The notes under the pieces are model-generated. The model was given only the letters and a program-made list of their open reading frames with translations. It did not search any database and had not been told where the DNA came from. From an uncultured Clostridia bacterium (GTDB taxonomy: Bacteria; Bacillota; Clostridia; Christensenellales; Borkfalkiaceae), in assembly GCA_934254725.1 (NCBI GenBank), contig CAKQLR010000003.1, positions 27,235-91,234 of the forward strand: a stretch of 64,000 nucleotides of DNA. The letters are read 5' to 3'. Numbering within the stretch: the first letter of the stretch is position 1; each line of letters starts with the position of its first letter. Below are positions 7,994 through 16,646 of this stretch, piece by piece. A program made the position numbers and the translations under genes.

Positions 7994-9363
7994 AAGAAAG
8001 GCGCCGCCTTGTCGGAAAAAAGTATCTCGTTTTGTTTTTCGCCTCGGTGGCGTTATCCGTGCTGTTCATCGCGCTTACCGTTCGGTTCATCGCCACGGAC
8101 GTTTTTTATATAGTTGAAATTTTCTGCCTTGCATTCACTGTTTTTATAACGGCAAGGCTTTTTAAAGACGTGCGCCTGACCTCTCTTTTTTGCATTTTAT
8201 CGCTGTTCTTTCCCGTCTCTTCTCTTTTATTCTGCGCATCGGCGCTGTCGTTCGGGAAAAAGACAAAAAGAAAATTAAGGGCAAACGGAAAAACAAACGA
8301 GAACTTTTCCTCTTCTTTTACCGCGACGGAATACTACCCCACGGGCGAGGAATTTTTCAAAAGCCTTATGCTCGGTCTTGAGAACGCGAAGGAACTGATT
8401 TTACTCGAATACTATATAGTCAAACCCGGCAAAGTTTGGGAAAGCATAAAAAACGTGTTGGAGAAAAAGAGCCGCTCGGGCGTCAAAATAATTATTATAC
8501 TTGATAATTTCGGCTCCGCAAAAATGCCGCAAAACTTACAAAAGTGGCTCAAATCTCACAATATCGAGTGTTTTTTATACAACAGACTTTTGCCGCTGCC
8601 CGACCTCGGCTTTACTTTCAGAACTCACAGAAAAATTGCGGTTATCGATGACGAGGTGTATTTGGGCGGAATAAACCTTGCGGACGAATATATAAACGAG
8701 GGGCAATCATTCGCTTATTTCAAGGACGCCGCCGTTAAATTAAAAGGGGAAACAGCCGCCCGCTTCGCCGAATATTTTTCGGCAGAATTTAAAGCAGTCA
8801 CAGTTCAAAGCACCAAAAACAAGTGCGACGTGCTGTTCAACACCCCGCTTACGAATAATGCGATAACGGAAAGAATTATCGCGGAAATTTACAAAGCAAA
8901 GCAAGTGCTTATCGCCACACCCTATCTTGCGCCGACCGAGGGAGAACTTTCTGCGATAAAGTACGCCGCTAAAAACGGCGCGGAAGTAAAAATATTTTTA
9001 CCTGCCGTTCCCGATAAAAAAACGGCTTTCTCCGTTTCGCTTGCCAATGCCGAAATTCTTTTGCGCTACGGGTTGAAAATCTATTTATTTACGCCGGGGT
9101 TTCTTCATTCAAAACTCTTTCTGACGGAAAACGTCGCCGCCGCAGGAAGCGCGAATTATGATTACCGCAGTGCGTTTTTTCAAAGAGAAGTCTTTGTTTT
9201 TACGGACGAAAAAACTTTAAGCGACAAAATAAAAAACGACTTTTCCATGATAGAAAAATCGTCGTCGGTATTTTCGCCGGACGCGGGCAACAAAAGCAAA
9301 ACGTCCGTATTTTTTATGAAAATCAAAAGGGCGTTCTTCTTTTTTATCTCCCCGCTGTTCTAA
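7990..9363 (+). CDS. Phospholipase D-type (cardiolipin synthase-like) membrane enzyme
   Basis: 457 aa with two to three N-terminal hydrophobic segments (about 12-34, 38-57, 64-84) and two PLD domains, the layout of cardiolipin synthase, which joins two phosphatidylglycerols. The first HKD motif is intact: H213, K215, D220 in HRKIAVID, followed by GGIN. In the second, HSKLFLTE at 373-380 has Glu where the family has Asp, followed by GSANYD. The start is a TTG overlapping the VanW stop, supported by a GGAGG site 8 nt upstream. Its stop overlaps the stop of the convergent downstream gene. Confidence 0.85.
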   Translation: MKERRRLVGKKYLVLFFASVALSVLFIALTVRFIATDVFYIVEIFCLAFTVFITARLFKDVRLTSLFCILSLFFPVSSLLFCASALSFGKKTKRKLRANGKTNENFSSSFTATEYYPTGEEFFKSLMLGLENAKELILLEYYIVKPGKVWESIKNVLEKKSRSGVKIIIILDNFGSAKMPQNLQKWLKSHNIECFLYNRLLPLPDLGFTFRTHRKIAVIDDEVYLGGINLADEYINEGQSFAYFKDAAVKLKGETAARFAEYFSAEFKAVTVQSTKNKCDVLFNTPLTNNAITERIIAEIYKAKQVLIATPYLAPTEGELSAIKYAAKNGAEVKIFLPAVPDKKTAFSVSLANAEILLRYGLKIYLFTPGFLHSKLFLTENVAAAGSANYDYRSAFFQREVFVFTDEKTLSDKIKNDFSMIEKSSSVFSPDAGNKSKTSVFFMKIKRAFFFFISPLF

Positions 9364-10283
9364 GCTTTCGAGCCTTGAATTATATTTCTTTTTTCAAATT
9401 CCGCATTTATATAATTAAGTACGCGCTTTTTGTCCACCGTCCAAAGAGGGGCAATCACGCTTCTCTTTGGCGGGTCGCCGGTGAGCCTGAAAATCGTCTT
9501 TTCTTTCGGGATAACAGGCAGAAGCTCGCACAAAACATCCGCGTATTCTTCAAGCGAAAGAACGGAGAAGTCCCTTTTTTCAAACATTAACGCTAGTTTT
9601 GTTCCCCTTAAAACGTGCAGAAGCTGCAACTTTACGCCGTCGGTATTTTCGCACGCGCACCTGACGGTTTTTATGTAATCGGTTAAATTTTCACCGGGTA
9701 AACCGATTATTATATGCGTAACGGTTTCTATATTTTCCCTGCGAAGGCGCATTGCCGCGTCCGTATATTCCGAAAGGGCGTATCCCCTGTTGATAAGCTT
9801 TGCAGTGTCGTCGTTACTCGTCTGAAGCCCGAGTTCCACAAAAACTTTTTTCTTTTTATTGAAATCGGAAAGGATTTTAAGCACGTCATCCGGAATGCAA
9901 TCCGGGCGTGTAGCCACCGAAACGGCAACAATTCTTTCGTCGCAAGCGGCGGGAGCAAGCATTCTTTCAAACTCTTTTGCGGGCATATACGTGGAGGTAA
10001 AACTTTGAAAATACGCTATAAATTTTTTGCATTTTGTTTTGCCGTCCAGCCTTTGTATCGCGCGCTCTATCTGCGCGGAAAACACTTCGGAATCGCTTTT
10101 GCAAGCAAAATTTTCTCTCTTTTCGGCAAAATCTCCGCTGCCTTCTTCTCCGCAAAAAATACAACCGCCTACGCCTTTTGTGCCGTCGCGGTTCGGGCAG
10201 GTTACCCCGCCCTCGAGAGCGAGTTTATAGGTTTTCTCACCGAAAAGCTCTTTGTATCTGTCGCTTGCGCTTTTGTATCTCAA
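9360..10283 (-). CDS. TIGR01212/YhcC-type radical SAM protein
   Basis: 307 aa. The iron-sulfur ligands are Cys29, Cys41 and Cys44 in CPNRDGTKGVGGCIFC, the long-spaced motif of the TIGR01212 (YhcC) family, followed by conserved FQSFTSTYMP, VATRPDC and ELGLQTSND segments. Members are conserved but of unsettled function, with a suspected role in RNA modification or anaerobic metabolism. The start appears to be TTG at 10283 with a weak GGCGGG site. It converges on the phospholipase D gene, with stop codons overlapping by 3 bp. Confidence 0.88.
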   Translation of the reverse strand: MRYKSASDRYKELFGEKTYKLALEGGVTCPNRDGTKGVGGCIFCGEEGSGDFAEKRENFACKSDSEVFSAQIERAIQRLDGKTKCKKFIAYFQSFTSTYMPAKEFERMLAPAACDERIVAVSVATRPDCIPDDVLKILSDFNKKKKVFVELGLQTSNDDTAKLINRGYALSEYTDAAMRLRRENIETVTHIIIGLPGENLTDYIKTVRCACENTDGVKLQLLHVLRGTKLALMFEKRDFSVLSLEEYADVLCELLPVIPKEKTIFRLTGDPPKRSVIAPLWTVDKKRVLNYINAEFEKRNIIQGSKA

Positions 10284-10290
10284 AGCAATT

Positions 10291-10313
10291 ACCCGCCTTT
10301 TTCACGTGTTATC
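10291..10313 (+). repeat. Dispersed intergenic element, copy 3 (diverged)
   Basis: ACCCGCCTTTTTCACGTGTT then ATC, plus orientation, most similar to the copy at 15219. It spans the gap between two minus-strand genes and includes the stop codon of the alpha/beta hydrolase gene. Confidence 0.4.
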
Positions 10314-11264
10314 TATTGATTTTCTATGCCTTCTGTTCGCTTCAATAAAGTTTTCCGCTTCGGTTAAATATCTTTCTTTCCCGTATAAAAAGCTTAGCCC
10401 GTGCCCCGCTTCGGGGAAAGTAATTCTTGTAACTTTATCCGGGTTCGCAACCCTTATTCTCTCGCTCTTTTCGGGATAGACGAATTTATCGCACTCCCCG
10501 TGTATTATCAGCGCGGGGCGGGTAGCTTTTCTCACCTCTTCCGACGCGGAAGTCTGTTCCAACTTAAACTTTCCGAAAACAAGCGCGCCGAGTTTTAACA
10601 ACGGATAGCACAGCCAAACGGGGTATTTGCGTATTCTGCAAACCGTTTTAATGATGTCCGACGGGCTGTCGAACGGGCAATCCGCAATAGCGCAAATTAC
10701 GTTTTCGGGCAGATTGTCGCCCAAAGCCATCAACGCGGTGGTCGCGCCCATAGATACGCCGAAAAGCACTATGTCGCAGTCCTTCCCGAAAATCTCTACG
10801 GCTTTTTCGCACCAGGTGCGAGCGTCCTTTCTCTCCTTTATTCCGAAGGTTATCGTATGCCCCTCGCTTTCCCCGGTGGCGCGCTGGTCAACGATTATTA
10901 CGTTATGCTTAAGCTCTATAAGAGCGGCGCCGCCCATGGAAAAGTCCTTGATTCCGTTTCCTCTGTACCCGTTAAGGCAAATATCGACGGGTGCGCCTTC
11001 CTCGCCGCGGTACATTCTTGCAACAAGCTTCAAACCGTCAAAAGAAGTTACCTCTACCCTTTCAAACGGAACGGCGTCAAGCTTTTTGATTGCGGCAATC
11101 ATCAACTCTCTGTTTTCTTCGAACTGCTCCCCCTGGGGCAAATTTTCTATATCGTTCTGCCCTTTATGCGGCGAGTAGAACGCAAGATAATATGTTATAA
11201 AAGAAGCGACGAGAACGAGCAACGCAGCCCCCAGAACGCAAAGCAAAATAATCAGGAAAACCAA
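10302..11264 (-). CDS. Membrane-anchored alpha/beta hydrolase
   Basis: 320 aa with one N-terminal membrane helix (about 2-28) and a serine hydrolase domain outside or peripheral to the membrane. Nucleophile elbow GVSMGA places Ser171; Asp259 (HGECDK) and His288 (EAGHGLS) complete the triad. VDQRATGESEG is the strand-4 motif of the YfhR/CocE-like branch of alpha/beta hydrolases. The start is TTG at 11264 with AGAGAGG 8 nt upstream. The substrate is not predictable. Confidence 0.88.
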   Translation of the reverse strand: MVFLIILLCVLGAALLVLVASFITYYLAFYSPHKGQNDIENLPQGEQFEENRELMIAAIKKLDAVPFERVEVTSFDGLKLVARMYRGEEGAPVDICLNGYRGNGIKDFSMGGAALIELKHNVIIVDQRATGESEGHTITFGIKERKDARTWCEKAVEIFGKDCDIVLFGVSMGATTALMALGDNLPENVICAIADCPFDSPSDIIKTVCRIRKYPVWLCYPLLKLGALVFGKFKLEQTSASEEVRKATRPALIIHGECDKFVYPEKSERIRVANPDKVTRITFPEAGHGLSFLYGKERYLTEAENFIEANRRHRKSIDNT

Positions 11265-11335
11265 AACAAAAACCTCTCTTATATAATTGTTGCCCGACGG
11301 CGGGGCTTCTAATCATTTGAAAAAACCGCGCAGAA

Positions 11336-11602
11336 TTAACCCGCGCAGTTTCCCGTTAAAAGCATCATTACAAAATACAAAACTATTATTACGGACAAAA
11401 CAACCGCCGTAGGGAAAAGCATCATTTTGAAAGCCGCCCAGAACGTAGTCATCTTTTCCTTGGTGGTAGAATTGCTTTTCTTCATCGCGCTTTTGGTTAT
11501 CTTGTTTATAACCGTGGGCTTTACGCCGGACATATCGCTTATGGTAGAATTGTCATCGTAATAAATTATCTTTTCTTTTTTCTTTTTATTTTTCTTTCCC
11601 AT
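11336..11602 (-). CDS. Small membrane protein of unknown function
   Basis: 88 aa: a very basic start (MGKKNKKKKEK), a polar middle and a hydrophobic C-terminal third that spans the membrane once or twice, ending in GNCAG. I do not recognise a family. The ATG at 11602 is chosen, with an AAAGGA site about 10 nt upstream; a TTG two codons earlier is also possible. It lies between the alpha/beta hydrolase and pyrR genes on the same strand. Confidence 0.55.
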   Translation of the reverse strand: MGKKNKKKKEKIIYYDDNSTISDMSGVKPTVINKITKSAMKKSNSTTKEKMTTFWAAFKMMLFPTAVVLSVIIVLYFVMMLLTGNCAG

Positions 11603-11632
11603 TGGCAAATAGTCCTTTTAATTTATAACAAA

Positions 11633-11657
11633 CGCCCTATTTCTCACATTATCGCGC
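11633..11657 (+). repeat. Dispersed intergenic element, copy 4 (diverged)
   Basis: CGCCCTATTTCTCACATTAT then CGCGC. It keeps the plus orientation although both flanking genes are on the minus strand. Confidence 0.45.
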
Positions 11658-11700
11658 TTTTTTACTTCTGCGCCGTAGCTTTACGCGGACACAAAAAATG

Positions 11701-12228
11701 TCAGTCTTTTTCGTAAATGCAAACGGAGTTATCCCCGTCCGTTTCGCATAAACGCACTATGATTTCCTCTTTCATGGAAGTGGGTACGTTCTTTCCCACG
11801 AAGTCCGCCCTGATAGGCAGTTCTCTGTGCCCTCTGTCCACAAGAACGGCAAGCCTTATGCTTTTTGCCCTGCCCGAAGCCATAACCGCCTCTATAGCCG
11901 CCCTCGTCGTTCTGCCTGTAAACAGAACATCGTCCACAAGAATAACGTCCTTGTTTTCGACGGGAAGCACTTCGCCCGTGTGATTCACCCGCACCTCGCT
12001 TGAAACGTCATCGCGAAAGTGGGTTATATCGAGTTCGTAAACTTTCAAATCGTAACCGGAAGAAGCCAGAATGTTTTCCCTTATCCTCTTAGCAAGCGGA
12101 ACGCCGCGCGTTTTAATGCCGACAAGCAAGGCATTTTGCAAATCAACACGTTCCACAATTTCAAACGAAATTCTCGTCATTGCGCGTTTTACGGACAATT
12201 CGTCCAATATCTGAGCCTTAAATTTCAT
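11701..12228 (-). CDS. pyrR: PyrR, pyrimidine operon regulator / uracil phosphoribosyltransferase
   Basis: 175 aa, the usual PyrR length. The PRPP-binding loop VDDVLFTGRTTRAA is at 98-111, and RGVPLAKRI and LVDRGHRELPIRADFVGKN are PyrR-specific. PyrR binds UMP and pyr mRNA leaders to cause attenuation and has weak UPRTase activity. No pyr biosynthetic gene or visible PyrR-binding leader is present, so it acts in trans. It starts 10 bp after the stop of the upstream dehydrogenase gene and is probably translated from the same message. Confidence 0.95.
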   Translation of the reverse strand: MKFKAQILDELSVKRAMTRISFEIVERVDLQNALLVGIKTRGVPLAKRIRENILASSGYDLKVYELDITHFRDDVSSEVRVNHTGEVLPVENKDVILVDDVLFTGRTTRAAIEAVMASGRAKSIRLAVLVDRGHRELPIRADFVGKNVPTSMKEEIIVRLCETDGDNSVCIYEKD

Positions 12229-12238
12229 ACAACCAAGA

Positions 12239-13231
12239 CTAATCCGCCTTCACTTCAAACGGCGAACGCTCTCCTTTTTCTTTACTTTCTATTCCGAGGA
12301 ACACGCTCTCCACCATCTGAGAGACAGCCTGTTCTGTAAAAAACGCTATGTGCGGCGTATAAATTACGTTGGGGAATTGCTTGATGTAAAAGAGATTTTT
12401 CTTCTGCACGATTCTCGTTTTCATATCGACGTGACAGATGCCTTCCTCCCCTTCGATGGTATCGAGCCCCGCGCCGCCGACTTTTCCGCTTTCGAGCGCG
12501 TGAATGAGCGCTTCCGTATCTATAAGCCTGCCCCTCGCGGTGTTTATAAGAATAACCCCTTCCTTCATTTTTGCGATGGCATCGCCGTCAATCATATGGT
12601 AGCTTTCATCCGTCATGGGAAGATGCAGAGTTATAACGTCCGCCCTTTTATAAATTTCTTCCAAAGAAACGTACTCGCCGTACTTCTTTGCATTTTCGTT
12701 TTCAAATAAATCGTAACAGATAATTTTACAACCGAAGCCCGAAAGATTTTTCATAACCTTCTGCCCGATTTTTCCCGTGCCGATAACCCCGACCGTTAAA
12801 GAAGATAAATCCCTGCCCTCCAACTCGTCAAGCGAAAAATTGTTTACGAGGGCGCGTATCACAGTGACTTTTACGCTTCTTAAAAGCATAAGAATGAGCA
12901 TTACTGTGTAATCCGCCACGTTCGTGGAATTATAGCAGGCGTGAGCAACGGTAATCCCCGCCTCATTCGCGGCTTTCAAATCAATATGCTCGAAACCGAC
13001 CGTACGGGTACAAAAATACCTTACACCGTTCCTTTTGAGCGCTTTCATTATCTCCCCGTCCGCACGGCTGAAACCCAGCGTGGAAACGGCGTCGCACCCG
13101 GTGGAAAGCCCCACGTTTTCAAGAGATAAAAGTTCCTGAGTGTAACCGACGAGAGCATAACCGTATTCCGAAGCGTACTGCTCTATGTACTTGACTTCGT
13201 AATCCTTTACCTCATAAAAGAATATTTTCAT
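12239..13231 (-). CDS. D-isomer 2-hydroxyacid dehydrogenase (D-lactate dehydrogenase-like)
   Basis: 330 aa. NAD-binding GTGKIG at 151-156 and catalytic residues Arg233 (NTARGRLID), Glu262 (DTIEGEEG) and His294 (YTPHIAFFTE). The CTRTVGFEHIDLKAA and HACYNSTNVADYTV segments match the D-lactate/D-2-hydroxyisocaproate branch, so reduction of pyruvate or another 2-oxoacid to the D-hydroxyacid with NADH is likely. The start has AAGGAGAGG 4-5 nt upstream. The exact 2-oxoacid is uncertain. Confidence 0.9.
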   Translation of the reverse strand: MKIFFYEVKDYEVKYIEQYASEYGYALVGYTQELLSLENVGLSTGCDAVSTLGFSRADGEIMKALKRNGVRYFCTRTVGFEHIDLKAANEAGITVAHACYNSTNVADYTVMLILMLLRSVKVTVIRALVNNFSLDELEGRDLSSLTVGVIGTGKIGQKVMKNLSGFGCKIICYDLFENENAKKYGEYVSLEEIYKRADVITLHLPMTDESYHMIDGDAIAKMKEGVILINTARGRLIDTEALIHALESGKVGGAGLDTIEGEEGICHVDMKTRIVQKKNLFYIKQFPNVIYTPHIAFFTEQAVSQMVESVFLGIESKEKGERSPFEVKAD

Positions 13232-13279
13232 AGTCCTCTCCTTTTTCCGTCTGCCATATCGGAAACACTAATACAAAAA

Positions 13280-13304
13280 GCCCGTTTATCGCGCATTATC
13301 GGCT
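13280..13304 (+). repeat. Dispersed intergenic element, copy 5 (terminator-like)
   Basis: Near-consensus copy. On the minus strand it reads AGCCG, a loop, then CGGGCT and a T run, so it could also terminate argS transcription. Confidence 0.65.
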
Positions 13305-13334
13305 GTTTTTATTAAATACCGAACTATGCTATTA

Positions 13335-15017
13335 TTACATTCTCTCCGGAACGCCTATGCCGAGGAGCTTTAAGCATACCGAAAGAGTGATATGTGTAGC
13401 CTTGGTCAACGCCAGGCGGAAGTTCTTTACGTTTTCTTCCTCGCCGAGAATTTTGCAATCGAAATAGAATTTATTGTACAGCTGAGCCAAATCCACGGCA
13501 TAGCGTGTTATAAAAGACGGCTCGTACTTTTCAAGCGAGGACGAAAGCGTTTCGTTCAGCTTGGAGATATGCGAAGCTAAATCGTACTCGCATTTATTCA
13601 TATCTTTAATTTCGTAGTTGCCGATTTCTCCGCCCTTTGCAAGAACGCTGAAACATCTTGCGGCGGTGTACTGAACGTACGGACCCGTTTCGCCGTCGAA
13701 GTTAAGCACCTTGTCGTAGCTGAAAACGGTGTCCTTAATTCTTCCGCTCGAAAGCGCGCCGAACACTACCGCGCCCGTACCTACCTGCTCGGCAATTTTT
13801 TCCTTTCCGGGCAACTCGGGATTCTTTTCCGTTATGATGGCAAGGCATTTTTCAACGGCTCTGTTAAGGACGTCCTCAAGGAACACAACCTTGCCGTGGC
13901 GGGTACTCATAGCGCCGTCCTCCATAGAAACCATGCCGAACGCTACGTGAACGCAATCCTTTGCCCATTCCTTGCCCATAAGTTCGAGCACCTTGAAAAA
14001 TTGCTTGAAATGCAAATTCTGCTGGTAAGCTACAACATACAAACTCTTGGCGAAGTCATACGTATTCTTTCTGTAAATAGCGGCTGCGAGATCGCGCGTG
14101 GCATAAAGCGACGCCCCGTCCGAACGCAATATAATACACGGGGGCATATTGTATTCACTGAGGTCCACGATTTCCGCACCCTCGCTCTTCTTTAAAAGAC
14201 CTTTTTCTCTCAGCTCGTCAACGACGGGTTGCATTTTGTCGTTATAGAAACTTTCGCCCGCGTAAGAATCAAAGCTGACGTTAAGTCTGTCGTAAATCTT
14301 TCCGACCTCTTTAAGCGTAAGCGCCTTAAAGAACTCGAAAAGCTCGTTGGCTTCTTTATCTCCCTGTTCTATTTTTTTGAATTCATGGCGAGCGGCTTCG
14401 TCAAGCGCAGGGTTCTTCTCCGCTTCCTCGTGGAAACGAACGTAAAGACGCATAAGCTCCCTTACGCCGCCTTGCTCTACGGTCTTTCTGTCACCCCAGG
14501 TGTTGAATGCAACTATCAGTTTGCCGAACTGAGTGCCGTAATCGCCGAGGTGATTTATACCCACGGCATTGTAGCCGAGGAATTTATACGTTCTGTAAAG
14601 TGCTGCGCCTATAACCGTGGTCGAAAGGTGCCCGATATGAAAGGGCTTGGCTATGTTTACGGACGAATAGTCTATACAAATAGTTTTCCCCTTACCCTCG
14701 TCGGACGAGCCGTATTTTTCACCCGCGGACAAAACGTTTGAAAGCACGTCCCTTACAAACGTTTTTCTGTTTACCCTGAAATTAAGGTAACCCGAAGCCA
14801 CGTTTACTTCCTCTATAAACTCGTCGGGCGCAAATTCCCCTTTAAGTTTTTCGGTAATCGCCACGGGCGACATATGCATCGCCTTGGCAAAACGGAAGCA
14901 CGGCAGGGCGTAATCGCCAAGCTCGGTATTCGGAGGTAGGCATATAAATGAGCAAATTTCCTCGCTTGTAAAGCCTTCTACCTTAAGTTTAGTTGCTATG
15001 TGTTTTTTGTAATCCAT
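13335..15017 (-). CDS. argS: Arginyl-tRNA synthetase
   Basis: 560 aa, typical for ArgS, a class I synthetase that charges tRNA-Arg. The N-terminal Add-1 domain (about 1-105) is followed by NIAKPFHIGHL with HIGH at 127-130. The KMSKS loop is replaced by MSTRHG in the SMEDGAMSTRHGKVVFL region, a substitution common in ArgS. A C-terminal DALR anticodon-binding domain follows (TRYAVDLAQLYNKFY). A tRNA-Arg(CCG) gene lies 5 kb away. The upstream region shows no T-box. Confidence 0.97.
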   Translation of the reverse strand: MDYKKHIATKLKVEGFTSEEICSFICLPPNTELGDYALPCFRFAKAMHMSPVAITEKLKGEFAPDEFIEEVNVASGYLNFRVNRKTFVRDVLSNVLSAGEKYGSSDEGKGKTICIDYSSVNIAKPFHIGHLSTTVIGAALYRTYKFLGYNAVGINHLGDYGTQFGKLIVAFNTWGDRKTVEQGGVRELMRLYVRFHEEAEKNPALDEAARHEFKKIEQGDKEANELFEFFKALTLKEVGKIYDRLNVSFDSYAGESFYNDKMQPVVDELREKGLLKKSEGAEIVDLSEYNMPPCIILRSDGASLYATRDLAAAIYRKNTYDFAKSLYVVAYQQNLHFKQFFKVLELMGKEWAKDCVHVAFGMVSMEDGAMSTRHGKVVFLEDVLNRAVEKCLAIITEKNPELPGKEKIAEQVGTGAVVFGALSSGRIKDTVFSYDKVLNFDGETGPYVQYTAARCFSVLAKGGEIGNYEIKDMNKCEYDLASHISKLNETLSSSLEKYEPSFITRYAVDLAQLYNKFYFDCKILGEEENVKNFRLALTKATHITLSVCLKLLGIGVPERM

Positions 15018-15218
15018 ATTTATACACCTTTGTCCGCTGTACTATATACTAATATACTAAATTATATACTCAAATATATTAACACATTTTTTTGCGTTTA
15101 GCAACTTTTTAGATAGAATTTTTTTAGTCGAAGAATTGAAATTCCGTTATATAAAAACAGCGTGTGAGAAAAGTTTTTCACAATTCCCGCACGCCGTATA
15201 TACTAAAAAAATCCGTTA

Positions 15219-15244
15219 CCCGCCTTTTTCGCACATTATCACAT
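15219..15244 (+). repeat. Dispersed intergenic element, copy 6
   Basis: CCCGCCTTTTTCGCACATTA then TCACAT, plus orientation. It overlaps the 3' end of the DUF368 gene and lies between two minus-strand genes. Confidence 0.5.
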
Positions 15245-16195
15245 ATTTTTCGGATTATTTCTTTCAAACTCCACAAGCTTTTTCGAAGCAATCACGCCCA
15301 AAACAAACAGAACTGCGCCGAGGATAATCTCCCACCACGAAGCGGAGCCCGCCCCCCAGGAAAGATACACTTCGTATATTTCGGGGTTGAAAAACATAGT
15401 CAACGCCGCGCCTACCGAAAGCCCGGTTATAAAGAAATACGCCCCGCCCTCATAGTTCTTCAAAAGGCTTGTCATAACCGAAGAAAAGGTCAAAAGCCCG
15501 ATAACAAACCCGACTACAAGGCACACGAATACCATAAGCAACGGTAAATTACTCAAAAGCCCGAAGCTTACCGAATTCATAAGCGGGGTAAACAGCCCGA
15601 GCGCCATAAGCAGAGCCGTCGCGCTGAGCCCGGGCACTATCTGCGTTATCGCAACGGCGTACCCGAGAATTATAAACAATAAATAATGATACGCGCTAAG
15701 GTTTTCGAGAGAACGTTCGTAAGAATCGAAAAATACAGAGAATACCGAAATTCCTATAGGTAAAATCACGCCCGCCGCAAGCAGAACAAAGCGCAACGGC
15801 GTTCTCTCTTTTTCCTTTATTTTGTCCGTTATTACGGGCAGTGCGCCAATCATAAGCCCCGCAAACAGAGCTACAACCGCAAACGGAATTACATTCATAA
15901 GTTTCCTTACGCCGAAAAATCCGCCGGCTATTCCGATAACCCCGCCTATTATCACGGGCAACAAAAACAAAAAGCATTTTTTAAATTTTTTAAAAAGGTT
16001 GCCCATGGCGAAAAGAAGCTTTTCGTACAAGCCGAAAATAATAGAAACCGCCGCGCCGCTGACGCCCGGCACTATTATGGCAAGTCCTATAAAAAAGCCG
16101 AGAATCCCGCCCTTAAAAACATCGGATTTACTCCGATATCCGAGCGAAAGCTCTCCCTCGGTTACTTTTTCGGCGTTGGTTTTTTCTTTTTCCAT
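15239..16195 (-). CDS. DUF368 family polyprenyl-phosphate translocase candidate
   Basis: 318 aa with about eight to nine hydrophobic helices. GGILGFFIGLAIIVPGVSGA near the N-terminus and the internal ITQIVPGLSATALLMALG (a second, inverted-like copy of the VPGxSG motif) are diagnostic of DUF368. Members of this family (PopT) have been implicated in recycling undecaprenyl phosphate across the membrane for wall and surface glycan synthesis. The start has a GGAG site. The role here is inferred from the family. Confidence 0.88.
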   Translation of the reverse strand: MEKEKTNAEKVTEGELSLGYRSKSDVFKGGILGFFIGLAIIVPGVSGAAVSIIFGLYEKLLFAMGNLFKKFKKCFLFLLPVIIGGVIGIAGGFFGVRKLMNVIPFAVVALFAGLMIGALPVITDKIKEKERTPLRFVLLAAGVILPIGISVFSVFFDSYERSLENLSAYHYLLFIILGYAVAITQIVPGLSATALLMALGLFTPLMNSVSFGLLSNLPLLMVFVCLVVGFVIGLLTFSSVMTSLLKNYEGGAYFFITGLSVGAALTMFFNPEIYEVYLSWGAGSASWWEIILGAVLFVLGVIASKKLVEFERNNPKNM

Positions 16196-16279
16196 AACTT
16201 TCTCCGTCGGTTTTATCTACAAATATTTATCGTCTTACTCCGCACTGTTTATTCTTCAAGAATAACTTTAAAACAAAAA

Positions 16280-16305
16280 GCGGCGTTTATCGCGCAAAAA
16301 CGGCG
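16280..16305 (+). repeat. Dispersed intergenic element, copy 7
   Basis: GCGGCGTTTATCGCGCAAAA then ACGGCG, flanked by A and T runs. Close to consensus; arms CGTTT/AAACG can pair. Confidence 0.65.
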
Positions 16306-16562
16306 TATTTTTCTTTTTATTCCGAAAGGCGGCATCCTTCCTCTAAGGCTCAAAAACGTTTAAGTTACTTAGCCGAGCGGAAAATAAACCACCTAGGAAT
16401 TTAAATGAGGCTTTTTTTAATCGTAACCGCTTCGTTACAAAATCAATATATTCCTTTAAAGCGGCCGTAATAACAAAACTTTAAATTTTACGCTTTTATT
16501 TTATCACTGCATAGTTTTTTGTCAAGCAAATGAGCCTTTATCTCAAGTCTTTTGTTTTTTAC

Positions 16563-16591
16563 TTGACTATTTATGCCGATAGTAGTAAAAT
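16563..16591 (+). promoter_or_regulatory. Promoter of manA
   Basis: TTGACT at 16563-16568, a 17-bp spacer and TAAAAT at 16586-16591, 55 bp before the manA start. Confidence 0.7.
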
Positions 16592-16646
16592 TAACCGTGC
16601 AAGAATTTAAGATATAAAATATCTTTTCGGAATAAAAGAGAATCTT

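Larger units (their letters stand above)
16196..16646. other. 451-bp intergenic region between divergent DUF368 and manA genes
   Basis: Holds one dispersed element (16280-16305), a stretch ending in GAGGC and a run of seven T at 16412-16418, and the manA promoter. The part from about 16316 to 16420 has short complementary segments (CTAAG/CTTAG, AGCC/GGCT) and could be a small structured RNA with its own terminator, but I recognise no known family. Confidence 0.4.

Noticed and set aside
11701..12228. PyrR attenuation leader near pyrR
   Set aside because: No anti-terminator/terminator pair or binding loop was seen; pyrR follows the dehydrogenase gene with 10 bp between.
15018..15238. T-box leader upstream of argS
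   Set aside because: No T-box sequence or specifier-loop arrangement is visible in the upstream region.
16316..16420. 6S RNA or SRP RNA in the gap before manA
   Set aside because: The sequence lacks the large central bubble of 6S RNA and the conserved loop of SRP RNA; left as an unidentified candidate.
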